From: Gammaproteobacteria bacterium
Lineage (GTDB): Bacteria > Pseudomonadota > Gammaproteobacteria > Steroidobacterales > Steroidobacteraceae
Direction: 5' to 3'
Length of the DNA stretch: 64,000 nucleotides
Assembly (NCBI GenBank): GCA_005878835.1
Contig: VBMV01000061.1
Span: 1 to 64,000 of the forward strand
A model generated the notes under the pieces. The model was given only the letters and a program-made list of their open reading frames with translations, searched no databases and was not told the origin of the DNA. The translations under genes and the position numbers were made by a program. Below, piece after piece: positions 42,159-50,769 of this stretch (positions within the stretch are counted from its first letter, which is position 1; every line of letters starts with the position of its first letter).

Positions 42159-44582
42159 ATGAGCGATGCGCTGACCGCGAATCCCGGAGGCGCACTCAAG
42201 GCCCGCTACACTCTGCACGAACGGCTGGGCAGCGGCGGTCAGGGCGAGGTGTGGCGCGCGCATGATTCGCAGCGCGGGCTCGACATTGCGCTGAAGATCC
42301 TGCACCCGGCGCCCGGGCGCAGCGCCACGGCGTGGGCCGCGCTGCTGCACGAGTACCAGAGCGCCAGCCGCCTGGATCATCCCGGGGTCCTCAAGGTGTT
42401 TCCCCCGGAGCGCGAGGACGGTGCGCTGCTGCTGCCCATGGAGCTGGCCTGCGGAGGCGATCTGCGCCGGCTGCGGGGCAGCGGCTACCTCGCCATCGTC
42501 CCGGTGCTGCTGGAGATCGCGCAGGCGCTCGAGCACGCGCACGAGCGTGGCGTGATCCACCGCGACCTCAAACCCGGTAACGTACTGTTCGACGCGCACG
42601 GGCGCGTGAAGCTGGCGGACTTCGGCGCCTCCGCCCGGATGCTGGAGCCGGGCAGCGAGCCGCCGCGCGCGCTGTCGCCCTTCAGCGCAAGCCCCCAGCA
42701 GCTGCGCGGCGAGCCACCCGTGCCGGCCGACGACGTGTACGGGCTGGGCGCGCTCGCGTACGAGCTGTTGTCGCGCTACCCGCCGCATTATCCGCATTTC
42801 GACGCCCAGCGCGTGCAGCGCGAGCCGGTGCCGCCGCTCGAGCCCGCGCAGCGGATGCCGGCGCAGCTCGGCGCGCTGCTCGAGCGCATGCTCGCCAAGG
42901 ATGCCAGCGAGCGGCCAGCCTCGATGCGCGAAATCATCGATGAGCTCGATGTGGCGCTCAACGACACCCTTACGTTCGACTTCGAGACCGCCGAGCCGCC
43001 GCGCGAGGCGCCGCTCGCCAACCCGACGGGTCCGCCGGATCGGCCGCCGCCGGGGCTGCCGTCCGTGTCGCCGAATCCGCCCTCGGGCGCCCTGGCGCCC
43101 GGCGTGGTCGACGGACAGGCGCTGTGGGAGGAGTTGCGGCAGTCGGCCATCCCGCAGCGGTCGCGGCTCGAGCCCATGTCCGGCCATGCGCCGCGGGTAC
43201 TGCTCGCTCTCGCCGGGCTCACCGTTGCGGCATTCGCCGCGTTCTTCTGGCTGCCGCGTTACGCCAGGCTCCCCTCGGCGGCGGCCCCGGCGCCGTTCAA
43301 CGGCGCCCGCGACAACGTCCCGGCCCCCGGCAGCAGCGCGGCGCCTGCGGCGAACCCCGACGCGAGCGCGAGGTTCGCGATGGAGCGGACGCAGTTCGAC
43401 CGCCGCCTCGCCGTGCTCGAGACGCGCGGCGCGGGTGTCTGGGGCGGCGCTGACTTCGCCGCGGCCAAGACACGCGCTGCCGAGTCGGTTGGCGCGTACG
43501 ACGCCGGGAGCCTGGCGCTCGCGCAGCAACGCCTCGCGCAAGCCTCGCGGCTGCTCGAGGCGGTCGGGCGTGCGGCGCCGGCGGCGCTCGCCGCCCAGCT
43601 CGCCGCGGGTGATCGCGCGCTCAGCGCCGGCCAGCAGGAGCTCGCCGCCCAGGCCTTCGATCTGGCGGCGCGCATCGATCCGCAGGACGAGCGCGCGGCG
43701 CTCGGGCAGAGCCGCGCCCGAGGTCTGTCGGGCGTTCTGCCGCTGCTCGCGGACGCCGAGAATGCGCAGGCCGCGCGACAGTACGCGCGCGCGGCGCAGG
43801 ACTACACCCAGGTGCTCACACTCGACCCGAAGAATGCGCAGGCCCGCATGGGGCTCGCCCGGGCGAGCGCCGCCCTGGGCGATGACAGTTACGCCCGGGC
43901 GGCCGGCGAGGGTTTCGCGGCACTGGGCGCCGGCCGCCTCGAGGAGGCGCGCGCGGCTTTCACACGGGCGCGGAGCCTGCGTCCCAACGGGGTCGAGGCC
44001 CTGGAGGGCCTGCGGCGGGTCAATGCGGCCACCGGCGAGCGCGGCTTCGCCGCGCTCCGCGCGCGCGGCGAGGGTCTCGAGGCGCAGGAACGTTGGCACG
44101 AGGCGTTGCAGCTCTACACCTCGGCGTTGCGTCAGGATCGCTCGCTCGTCTTTGCGCAGGAAGGCAAGGCCCGGGCCGCCGCGCGCCTGCAGCTCGGGGA
44201 TTCTCTGCAGGCGCTGATCGATCGCCCCGAGCGGCTGGCGTCGCCCCAGGTTCGCATCGAGGCGGTCGCGCGGCTGCAGTCGGCGCAGGAGCAGCCGTCG
44301 CCGGGTCCGACGCTGCGCGCGCAGATTGCGCGCCTGTCTGCGCTGCTGCCGGAGTTCGACCAGCCGGTACATCTGTCCCTGATATCCGACAGCCGCACGC
44401 AGGTGGCGATACCCAGCGTCGGCGCGTTCGGCGCCTTCGCCAGGCGCGACATCGAGCTCAAGCCCGGCCACTACACCGTGATCGGTACGCGCGACGGTTA
44501 CCGCGACGTGCGCCGCGACATCACCGTCAACCCTGGGCAGCAGACTCAGACGGTGAACGTCAGCTGCTCCGAGCCCATCTAG
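42159..44582 (+). CDS. Membrane Ser/Thr protein kinase with periplasmic TPR-like and PEGA-like parts
   Basis: An 807-residue Hanks-type kinase. Kinase domain (about 17-265): glycine loop LGSGGQGEVW, Lys46 in IALKIL, Glu65, catalytic HRDLKPGN with Asp136, and DFG at 154-156. The P+1 region reads SASPQQ instead of the usual SPEQ. A Thr/Pro-rich juxtamembrane linker with DTLTFDFETAEPP, an attractive phospho-Thr/FHA ligand, precedes one transmembrane helix (about 345-366). Outside are helical TPR-like repeats (about 420-690) and a C-terminal PEGA-like strand region (ELKPGHYTVIGTRDGYRDVRRDITVNPG). It lies between lipoprotein and FHA/PEGA genes in one transcript. Confidence 0.92.
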   Translation: MSDALTANPGGALKARYTLHERLGSGGQGEVWRAHDSQRGLDIALKILHPAPGRSATAWAALLHEYQSASRLDHPGVLKVFPPEREDGALLLPMELACGGDLRRLRGSGYLAIVPVLLEIAQALEHAHERGVIHRDLKPGNVLFDAHGRVKLADFGASARMLEPGSEPPRALSPFSASPQQLRGEPPVPADDVYGLGALAYELLSRYPPHYPHFDAQRVQREPVPPLEPAQRMPAQLGALLERMLAKDASERPASMREIIDELDVALNDTLTFDFETAEPPREAPLANPTGPPDRPPPGLPSVSPNPPSGALAPGVVDGQALWEELRQSAIPQRSRLEPMSGHAPRVLLALAGLTVAAFAAFFWLPRYARLPSAAAPAPFNGARDNVPAPGSSAAPAANPDASARFAMERTQFDRRLAVLETRGAGVWGGADFAAAKTRAAESVGAYDAGSLALAQQRLAQASRLLEAVGRAAPAALAAQLAAGDRALSAGQQELAAQAFDLAARIDPQDERAALGQSRARGLSGVLPLLADAENAQAARQYARAAQDYTQVLTLDPKNAQARMGLARASAALGDDSYARAAGEGFAALGAGRLEEARAAFTRARSLRPNGVEALEGLRRVNAATGERGFAALRARGEGLEAQERWHEALQLYTSALRQDRSLVFAQEGKARAAARLQLGDSLQALIDRPERLASPQVRIEAVARLQSAQEQPSPGPTLRAQIARLSALLPEFDQPVHLSLISDSRTQVAIPSVGAFGAFARRDIELKPGHYTVIGTRDGYRDVRRDITVNPGQQTQTVNVSCSEPI

Positions 44583-44586
44583 AGTC

Positions 44587-47037
44587 ATGAACGACGGCGT
44601 GTCGATGCAGCCGGGAGCGTGGGGGCAGGTGCGTGTGCGCGAGCCCGCCGGCGAGCGTGTGCTCGGGGAAACGCTCTCGATCGGCGGCACGGGATCGGAC
44701 GTCGTGGTCCCGGGTGTGGAGGCCGGAGCGGCGTTGTCGGTCAGGCGCCTGAAGGGGCTGTGGCTGGTGCAGCCCGCGCCGGGGGCGGTGGTGCGCTTCA
44801 ACGGCCGCCCGCTCCCCGGCGAGCGCGATCTGCGCCGCGACGATGTGCTCAGCATCGGCGACGCGCAGGTGCGGGTCGGTGACGCGTCGCGCACCCTGCT
44901 GCGCCTGGTGGTGGAGCATCTCGCCGGCAACGTCACCATCGCGCCCGCGGCCGCGCTCGCCGCCGTGGCGCCCCCCGAGGGCGGGGGGGATGAGGAGCTC
45001 GAGATCCAGGTGCCGGCCGCCCTGGCGGTCGCGCACCCCGGCAAGGCGGCGGCCTCACCCGCGAGCGCGCGGCGCGCCTGGTGGCTTGCCGCGGCGGCGG
45101 GGGCTGCCGCCGCGCTCGTCCTGCTGGCTGGCCGCGTCGGGTCCGTGGCCCTGGATGTACGCCCGCAGGACGCACGGGTACGCACGCCCGGGGCGCTGTC
45201 GCTGCACCTGGGTCGGCGGCTGCTGGTTCTCCCGGGCCGCAGGATCGTGCGCGCGGAGCGCGATGGCTTCATGCCGGCCGAGGCTGCAGTGCTCGTGCAG
45301 CCCGGCGCTGCGGGCGCGGTGCATCTGGTGCTCGCCAGACTCCCCGGGCAACTGCAGATCGACACCGCGGGCGTGGTGGCGGCGGTGAGTATCGACGGCG
45401 TCGCTGCGGGTCTTGCGCCCGGAATCCTCGCCGTGCCCGCGGGGGAGCGCACCGTCAGCCTGCGCGCGCCGCGTTACGTCGACTACGCGACGACGCTCAC
45501 CATCCAGGGAGCGGGCGTGCGCCAGGAGCTGCGCGTGCGCCTGCAGAGTGCGTGGGGGACTCTCACGGTGACGGCCGTTCCGCAAGGTGCGCACGTCAGC
45601 GTGGATGGCGTGGACAGCGGCGTGGCGCCGGTGAGCATTGCCGCGCCCTCAGGGGTGCGGCGCATCCGCATCGCGGCGGGGGGCTGGAAGAGCTGGGAGA
45701 GCAGCGTCGTGCTCAGGGGTGGCCAGCGGCTCGCCGTCGGACCGGTGACCCTCGGTCAGCCGGACGCGCACCTCAGTGTGCGCTCGGCGCCTGCGGGCGC
45801 GGAGGTCACGATCGCCGGAACCCATCGCGGCCGAACGCCGCTCGCGGTGGAACTGCCGGCCGGTATCCCGTATCCGGTGCTCGTGAGTCTTCCCGGCTAC
45901 GCGACCTGGACGCAGGAGGTGTTCGCCACGGCGGGTCGCAGCCTGAGCGCGGACGCGCGGCTCACCCCCGTATTCGCGCGGGTGAAAGTGGCCGGCGAGC
46001 CCGCGGACGCCGAGCTGCTCATCGACGGGGCACCTCGCGGGCAGACTCCACAGTCGCTGAGCCTGCCGGCCGTCGAGCACCGCATCGAGGTGCGCAAGGC
46101 GGGATTCGTCTCCTTCGAGGGCATCGTCACGCCCGCACCCGAGCTCGAGCGCACGGTGTTGTATCACCTCACGCCCTCGGATCGCGGGCAGGCGCTCCTG
46201 GAGAGCGCGCCGCTCATCAGAAGTCAGACCGGCTACCTGCTGCGCCTCGTGCCCCCCGGCACGTTCCAGATGGGCAGCGAACGGCGCGAGCCGGGCCGGC
46301 GGCCGAACGAGGGCCTGCGCCGCGTCACGTTGCAGCGACCGTTCTACCTCGGGGTGCAGGCGGTTACCAACGGCGAGTTCCGCAGATTCCGCGCCACGCA
46401 TGCCTCGGGCTACATCGACCGCCAGTCGCTCGATCTGGACAGCCAGCCGGTCACTCAGGTGAGCTGGGATGACGCCGCGGAGTTCTGCAACTGGCTCTCG
46501 CAGCAGGACGGATGGCCGCCGGCGTACGCGCGCAGCGGCAACGGCTTCGTGCTGACGCGGCCGGTCACCCGGGGCTACCGGCTGCCGACCGAGGCCGAGT
46601 GGGAGTATGCCGCGCGCTACGGCGCTGCCGGGCAGTCGCAGCGCTTCGTCTGGGGCGATTCGCCGCCGGTCCCGCCGCAGGTCGGCAACCTGGCGGGCAG
46701 CGAGACGGGCAGCTCGCTGCCGGCGACTCTCCCCGGGTATCGCGACGATTACCCGGTTCTCGCCCCGGTCGGGAAGTTCCGCCCGACGGCCCTCGGGCTG
46801 CACGACGTGTCGGGCAACGTGTCACAGTGGGTGAACGACTACTACGAGTCCTTCGTGGACGCGGCTGCGGTGACCGACCCGCTGGGCCCCGAGCAGGGTA
46901 CGCTGCACGTCGTGCGCGGGGCGAACTGGAAAACCGCGAGCATCTCCGAGCTGCGGCTGGCGTGGCGCGACACCGCGGAGGGTCCGGCGCCCACGCTGGG
47001 GTTCCGGGTCGCACGCTATGCGGAGGATGCACCGTGA
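44587..47037 (+). CDS. FHA-like / PEGA-repeat / formylglycine-enzyme-fold membrane protein
   Basis: An 816-residue protein. An FHA-like cytosolic domain (about 15-105, LSIGGTGSDVVVPG...LSIGDAQVRVG) is followed by one transmembrane helix (about 164-182). Several PEGA-type beta repeats come next (about 250-560: GTLTVTAVPQGAHVSVDGVDSG, AHLSVRSAPAGAEVTIAGTHRGRTPL, ARVKVAGEPADAELLIDGAPRGQTP). A C-terminal FGE-sulfatase fold (about 575-810) has PPGTFQMGSERR, FYLGVQAVTNGEF, RLPTEAEWEYAARYG and GNVSQWVNDYY. The catalytic cysteine region (RGGSW...C.S..R) reads RGANWKTASISELRLAWRD, without cysteine, so formylglycine synthesis is unlikely. Its start is 4 bp after the kinase stop, making it a likely kinase partner. 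Confidence 0.9.
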   Translation: MNDGVSMQPGAWGQVRVREPAGERVLGETLSIGGTGSDVVVPGVEAGAALSVRRLKGLWLVQPAPGAVVRFNGRPLPGERDLRRDDVLSIGDAQVRVGDASRTLLRLVVEHLAGNVTIAPAAALAAVAPPEGGGDEELEIQVPAALAVAHPGKAAASPASARRAWWLAAAAGAAAALVLLAGRVGSVALDVRPQDARVRTPGALSLHLGRRLLVLPGRRIVRAERDGFMPAEAAVLVQPGAAGAVHLVLARLPGQLQIDTAGVVAAVSIDGVAAGLAPGILAVPAGERTVSLRAPRYVDYATTLTIQGAGVRQELRVRLQSAWGTLTVTAVPQGAHVSVDGVDSGVAPVSIAAPSGVRRIRIAAGGWKSWESSVVLRGGQRLAVGPVTLGQPDAHLSVRSAPAGAEVTIAGTHRGRTPLAVELPAGIPYPVLVSLPGYATWTQEVFATAGRSLSADARLTPVFARVKVAGEPADAELLIDGAPRGQTPQSLSLPAVEHRIEVRKAGFVSFEGIVTPAPELERTVLYHLTPSDRGQALLESAPLIRSQTGYLLRLVPPGTFQMGSERREPGRRPNEGLRRVTLQRPFYLGVQAVTNGEFRRFRATHASGYIDRQSLDLDSQPVTQVSWDDAAEFCNWLSQQDGWPPAYARSGNGFVLTRPVTRGYRLPTEAEWEYAARYGAAGQSQRFVWGDSPPVPPQVGNLAGSETGSSLPATLPGYRDDYPVLAPVGKFRPTALGLHDVSGNVSQWVNDYYESFVDAAAVTDPLGPEQGTLHVVRGANWKTASISELRLAWRDTAEGPAPTLGFRVARYAEDAP

Positions 47038-47267
47038 AGAACTGGATCCTGGCTCTGCTCGCCGCGCTGTGCGCCGCCGTGGGGGTGGCGACCCTGCGCG
47101 CCGCCGCGCAATCGGTCATGACCGGGCCGCGCACACCGCCGGGCCTCGGGACGGCGGCACCAGCCCCTGCGGCGCCCAGTCCTGCAAGCGCGATCCATGA
47201 TGCGACGGTGGCGCCCGACAAGCGCCAGTCGGCCGACAACAACGTGAGCTTCCCGATCGACATCTGA
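47034..47267 (+). CDS. Small exported peptide in the kinase/VWA cluster
   Basis: 77 residues starting at a GTG that overlaps the previous TGA (GTGA), which supports translational coupling. An N-terminal hydrophobic segment (KNWILALLAALCAAVGVATLRAAA) is a signal peptide or anchor; the remaining about 50 residues are Pro/Ala-rich and end KRQSADNNVSFPIDI. No homology recognised. Operon position is the best evidence that it is real. Confidence 0.6.
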   Translation: MKNWILALLAALCAAVGVATLRAAAQSVMTGPRTPPGLGTAAPAPAAPSPASAIHDATVAPDKRQSADNNVSFPIDI

Positions 47268-47299
47268 AACGCCGCAAAATCTGCAACGCCGCAAAGCCG

Positions 47300-48679
47300 A
47301 TGAAGCCGTTTGCCATCGAGCCCGATGATCGCGCGTTCGCTGTGGCGCGCGCCGGGGTGGTGCTCGCGAGTTCCCCGTCGGCGGTGTCCGAGGGCTCCGC
47401 GGCGCAGACAGTCGGCGCCGACGCCTGGCACCTGGTGCGTCAACACCCGACGACCACTTCCACGCGTCACCTCGGCAGTGTGCTGCGCGAGGCGCAACCC
47501 GCGGCGCGCGCGCTGTCGCTGGTCGCGGCGGAGCTGGCGCGGCGCCTCACCGCTCACCCGCCCGCGTCCGGGGAGCGCATCTGGATCGCCGCGCCCGCGG
47601 GCGCGGAGCGCTTCGGCCTGGGGGCGCTGTTGGGCGTCGCCCGCCAGCTGGGTCTGTCGGTCGACGGCTTCGTCGACGCGGCGGTGGTGTCGGCCGCGGC
47701 GCTCGGCGGCACGGGAGCCGCGATCGTCGTCGAGCTCGGCCTGCACCACGTGGCCGCAACCCTCATCGAGCGCGACGGCGGTCCGACCTGCCGCCGGCGC
47801 TCGCTGGTGAGCGCGCGCGGCGGACTGTGGCTGCTTTATCAGGGATGGCTCGATCTCATCAACACGGCCATGGTCAGGCAGACGCGCTTCGACGCGTTGC
47901 ACGACGCCGCCACCGAGCAGCAGCTGTTCGAAGCGCTTCCCCGTCTGGCGCGCGATGCCATGGCGCAGGGCGTTGCTACCGCCGCGCTGACCACCGCTGG
48001 CGAGCGCGTCGAAGTGCCGGTCACCCGCGACCAGCTGGCGCACGCGGCGCAGCCGGTGTGGCGCGAGATCGCCCGTCTGCTGCACGAGCTGCGGCCGGCG
48101 GGCGGCGCGCTCACGCTGCTCGTGCCGCGCGTGGTGGCGGGGCTTCCGGGCGTGCGCGAGGCGCTGGCGCAATTTGCCGGCTGCGAGCTCGTGGGCCTGC
48201 CGGCCGGCTTCGCGGCAGCCGCGACCTCGCTGCTCGATCTGACCCCGCGCGGCGCCACCGAGCCGGTGCGATTGCTGCGCCGCTTGCCCTCGGGTGCCGA
48301 GCCCGCGCTGGCGGCGCTGGTCGAGCGCGAGAGCGCGCAGGCGGACGCGCCGTGGCTCGCGCCGTCGCACGTGCTGTTCGCCGGCCGCACGTTCGCGCTC
48401 GGCGAGAAGCCGCTGGTGGTGGGCCGCGCTCCGGGCGCGGGGCACGCGATCACCCTGGCGGAGGGGCTGGCGGGCGTGTCGCGCCGCCACTGCACGTTCC
48501 TGCGCGATGGGGCGCAGCTGCTGCTGCTCGATCACAGCCGCTTCGGCAGCTTCGTGAATGGCGAGCGGGTCGCGGAGCGCGTGCGCGTGCGCGCCGGGGA
48601 CGAGGTGCGCATCGGCGACCCGGGCGTCGCTCTGACACTCATCGCCGTCGCCGACACGCCCCCCGGCTCGCGCGGCTGA
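47300..48679 (+). CDS. Actin/Hsp70-like protein with C-terminal FHA domain
   Basis: 459 residues. The first about 330 residues have the rhythm of the actin/Hsp70 ATPase superfamily: an N-terminal beta segment (FAVARAGVVLASSPSAV), AAPAGAERFGLGALLGVARQLGLSVDGFVDAAVVSAAALGG (like the peptide before phosphate loop 2) and IVVELGLHHVAATLIERDGG. The usual DxGTT and DLGGGT loops are degenerate, so ATP binding is doubtful. The FHA domain (about 365-445) is intact: LVVGRAPGAGHAITL, VSRRHCTFL, RFGSFVNGERV. No signal or membrane segment. The combination suggests a cytosolic, phosphorylation-responsive scaffold. Assignment of the N-domain is tentative. Confidence 0.75.
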   Translation: MKPFAIEPDDRAFAVARAGVVLASSPSAVSEGSAAQTVGADAWHLVRQHPTTTSTRHLGSVLREAQPAARALSLVAAELARRLTAHPPASGERIWIAAPAGAERFGLGALLGVARQLGLSVDGFVDAAVVSAAALGGTGAAIVVELGLHHVAATLIERDGGPTCRRRSLVSARGGLWLLYQGWLDLINTAMVRQTRFDALHDAATEQQLFEALPRLARDAMAQGVATAALTTAGERVEVPVTRDQLAHAAQPVWREIARLLHELRPAGGALTLLVPRVVAGLPGVREALAQFAGCELVGLPAGFAAAATSLLDLTPRGATEPVRLLRRLPSGAEPALAALVERESAQADAPWLAPSHVLFAGRTFALGEKPLVVGRAPGAGHAITLAEGLAGVSRRHCTFLRDGAQLLLLDHSRFGSFVNGERVAERVRVRAGDEVRIGDPGVALTLIAVADTPPGSRG

Positions 48680-48703
48680 AGCTGCCGCAGAAAGAGTTCT
48701 ACC

Positions 48704-49786
48704 GTGGCCCGACGCCGCAGCTTCGAGGTCTTCACGCTCTCGTTCCTGGACACGATCTGCTGCGGATTCGGCGCGGTGATCCTCTTCTACACCATTCTCA
48801 GCGCGCAAGCCGGCGCGGTGCGCCTCAAGGACCACGACATCCTCAGCTCCGAGGTCGATCGTCTGAAGGAGGAGGTGCAGCAAGGCGACCGCAACCTCGC
48901 CGTGCTGCGCGACACGCTCACCCGCACGCGCAACGAGATCGCGGGCGCCACGCGCGAGACCAACCGCATCGTGACCGATCTCGCCAGCCGCCGCGAGCAG
49001 CTCTCGAGCTATGACGCGCAGACCGTGGCGCGCCGCGAGCACATCGAGAAGCTCAAGGCCGACATCCGCTCGCTGGAGGAGGGCAACCGCCGGCTCGAGG
49101 CCGGCAGTCTCGAGCGCGCGCCGCTCGGCCAGCAGGTGAGCGGGCGAACGGCCGTCGAGCGCCGCTACATCAACGGTCTCATCCTGCGGGGCAGGCACAT
49201 CCTGATCCTGCTCGACGTCTCCGCCAGCATGCTGCACGAGGATCTGGTCGCGATCCTCCGGCTGCGCAACCAGGACGACGCGCACAAGCGCGCCGCCGCC
49301 AAGTGGCGCCGCGCGGTGGCGATCGTCGACTGGCTCATGTCGCAGATACCCGCCGCGAGCGGCTACCAGGTCCTGACTTTCAACACTCAGGCGCAGCCGC
49401 TCGTGCCGGGCGGGTGGCTCGCGGGCTCGGACACGGCGGCCCGCGCGCGCGGTATGCAGGCGCTCGAGACGCTCGTCCCGGCCGACGGCACCAGTCTCTA
49501 TAACGCCTTTGCCGCCGCGCGCGCCTTGAGCCCGCAGCCCGACCAGATCGTGCTGATCACCGACGGCCTGCCGACGCAGGGCAAGACCCGGGGACTGCGC
49601 CGCTACGTGAACTCCGCCGAGCGGATGCGCCTGTTCGACGAGGCGCTGTCGCAGCTCCCCGAGCACGTGCCGATCGACAGCGTGCTGCTGCCCATGCAGG
49701 GGGACCTGCAGGCCGCGCACCGCTTCTGGCACCTCTCGCGCGTCACCGACGGTACGCTGCTCATGCCGTCGAAGGACTGGCCGTAA
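48704..49786 (+). CDS. Membrane-anchored VWA-domain protein 1
   Basis: A 360-residue protein. N-terminal sequence RRRSFEVFTLSFLDTICCGFGAVILFYTILSA contains a single transmembrane helix with two adjacent Cys and a conserved Asp (FLD). A coiled coil (about 45-135) separates it from a von Willebrand A domain (about 165-345) with an intact MIDAS: DVSAS, GTSLYNA and ITDGLPT. The domain should bind a metal and a protein ligand in the periplasm. The start is GTG. Its TAA overlaps the next ATG (TAATG). The following gene repeats the N-terminal 25 residues almost exactly. Confidence 0.88.
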   Translation: MARRRSFEVFTLSFLDTICCGFGAVILFYTILSAQAGAVRLKDHDILSSEVDRLKEEVQQGDRNLAVLRDTLTRTRNEIAGATRETNRIVTDLASRREQLSSYDAQTVARREHIEKLKADIRSLEEGNRRLEAGSLERAPLGQQVSGRTAVERRYINGLILRGRHILILLDVSASMLHEDLVAILRLRNQDDAHKRAAAKWRRAVAIVDWLMSQIPAASGYQVLTFNTQAQPLVPGGWLAGSDTAARARGMQALETLVPADGTSLYNAFAAARALSPQPDQIVLITDGLPTQGKTRGLRRYVNSAERMRLFDEALSQLPEHVPIDSVLLPMQGDLQAAHRFWHLSRVTDGTLLMPSKDWP

Positions 49787-50769
49787 TGCACCGGCGCCGC
49801 AGCTTCGAGGTATTCACCCTCTCGTTCCTGGACACGATCTGCTGCGGCTTCGGCGCCATGATCCTCTTGCTGGTGCTGACCGAGGTCGGGAAGCCCGCGG
49901 CGCTCGAGGAGAGCCGCAAGCACCTGGGCGGCGAGGTGCGACTCCTCGAGGAGCAGTTGAACATCATCCGCGGGCAGACCGATGAGCTCAACCGCGAGCT
50001 CGTGGGGAGTCGCGAGACCCTCGAGCGCGAGCGCGGCAAGCTCTCGAGCCTCGCCGGCGATCTCAGCCGCATCCGGGGCCGCTACGCCGGCAGCCGCGAG
50101 GATGCCGCGGTGACCAACATCATCGAGCGCCAGCTCGTGGCCGGGCAGGAGGCCCTCACCGAGGAGATGCAGCGCCTGACCGCGCAGCGCGCTCAGAGCC
50201 CGCGCACGGCGGACATCGGCGGCATTCCGCTCGACAGCGAATACGTCATCTTCATCATCGACACGTCCTCCAGCATGACCAGCAATCACTGGGAGGTGAA
50301 CCTCGGCGTCGTGGAGGAGCTCCTCAGCCTGTACCCGCACGTGCAGGGCCTGCAGGTCATGAACGACCAGGGAACCTACATGTACGAGGGGACCCGCGGC
50401 CGCTGGCTCTCCGACACGCCCGAGCAGCGCCAGGACATCCGCGAGCGCGCCAGGAAGTGGCGCGCCTTCAGTCAGTCCGATCCCGTTCCCGGCATGGAGG
50501 AAGCGGTGCGACGCTACTGGGCGCCCGACAAGCGGATCGCCGTCTTCGTGCTCGGCGATGAGTTCACCGGCGATTCCATCCAGGAGGCGCTCGACTCGAT
50601 CGGCGCTCTCAACAAGCCCGGGCCCGATGGACGCCGGCCGATGCGCGTCCACGCCATCGGCTTTCCCGAAGCGGCGGACATGCCGCCGTTTACAAATATC
50701 CGCTTTTCCGCCCTAATGAGATTGATATGCGAGCAGAACGGCGGCACGTTCGTCGGCATGAAGCATTAG
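49786..50769 (+). CDS. Membrane-anchored VWA-domain protein 2
   Basis: A 327-residue paralogue of the upstream gene. The N-terminus RRRSFEVFTLSFLDTICCGFGAMILLLVL is nearly identical over 25 residues; the coiled coil (about 40-120) and VWA domain (about 145-320, MIDAS DTSSS) have diverged strongly. It shares one base with the preceding stop codon. The second half of the VWA (AVFVLGDEFTGDSIQEAL, RVHAIGFPEAADMPP) is typical. The two proteins probably form a heteromeric membrane complex through the shared helix. Confidence 0.88.
   Translation: MHRRRSFEVFTLSFLDTICCGFGAMILLLVLTEVGKPAALEESRKHLGGEVRLLEEQLNIIRGQTDELNRELVGSRETLERERGKLSSLAGDLSRIRGRYAGSREDAAVTNIIERQLVAGQEALTEEMQRLTAQRAQSPRTADIGGIPLDSEYVIFIIDTSSSMTSNHWEVNLGVVEELLSLYPHVQGLQVMNDQGTYMYEGTRGRWLSDTPEQRQDIRERARKWRAFSQSDPVPGMEEAVRRYWAPDKRIAVFVLGDEFTGDSIQEALDSIGALNKPGPDGRRPMRVHAIGFPEAADMPPFTNIRFSALMRLICEQNGGTFVGMKH

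Noticed and set aside
41952-49732. Two antisense open frames of more than 1,000 codons opposite the kinase/VWA cluster
   Set aside because: Both span gene boundaries of strongly supported sense genes and show low-complexity Arg/Pro/Ala composition.
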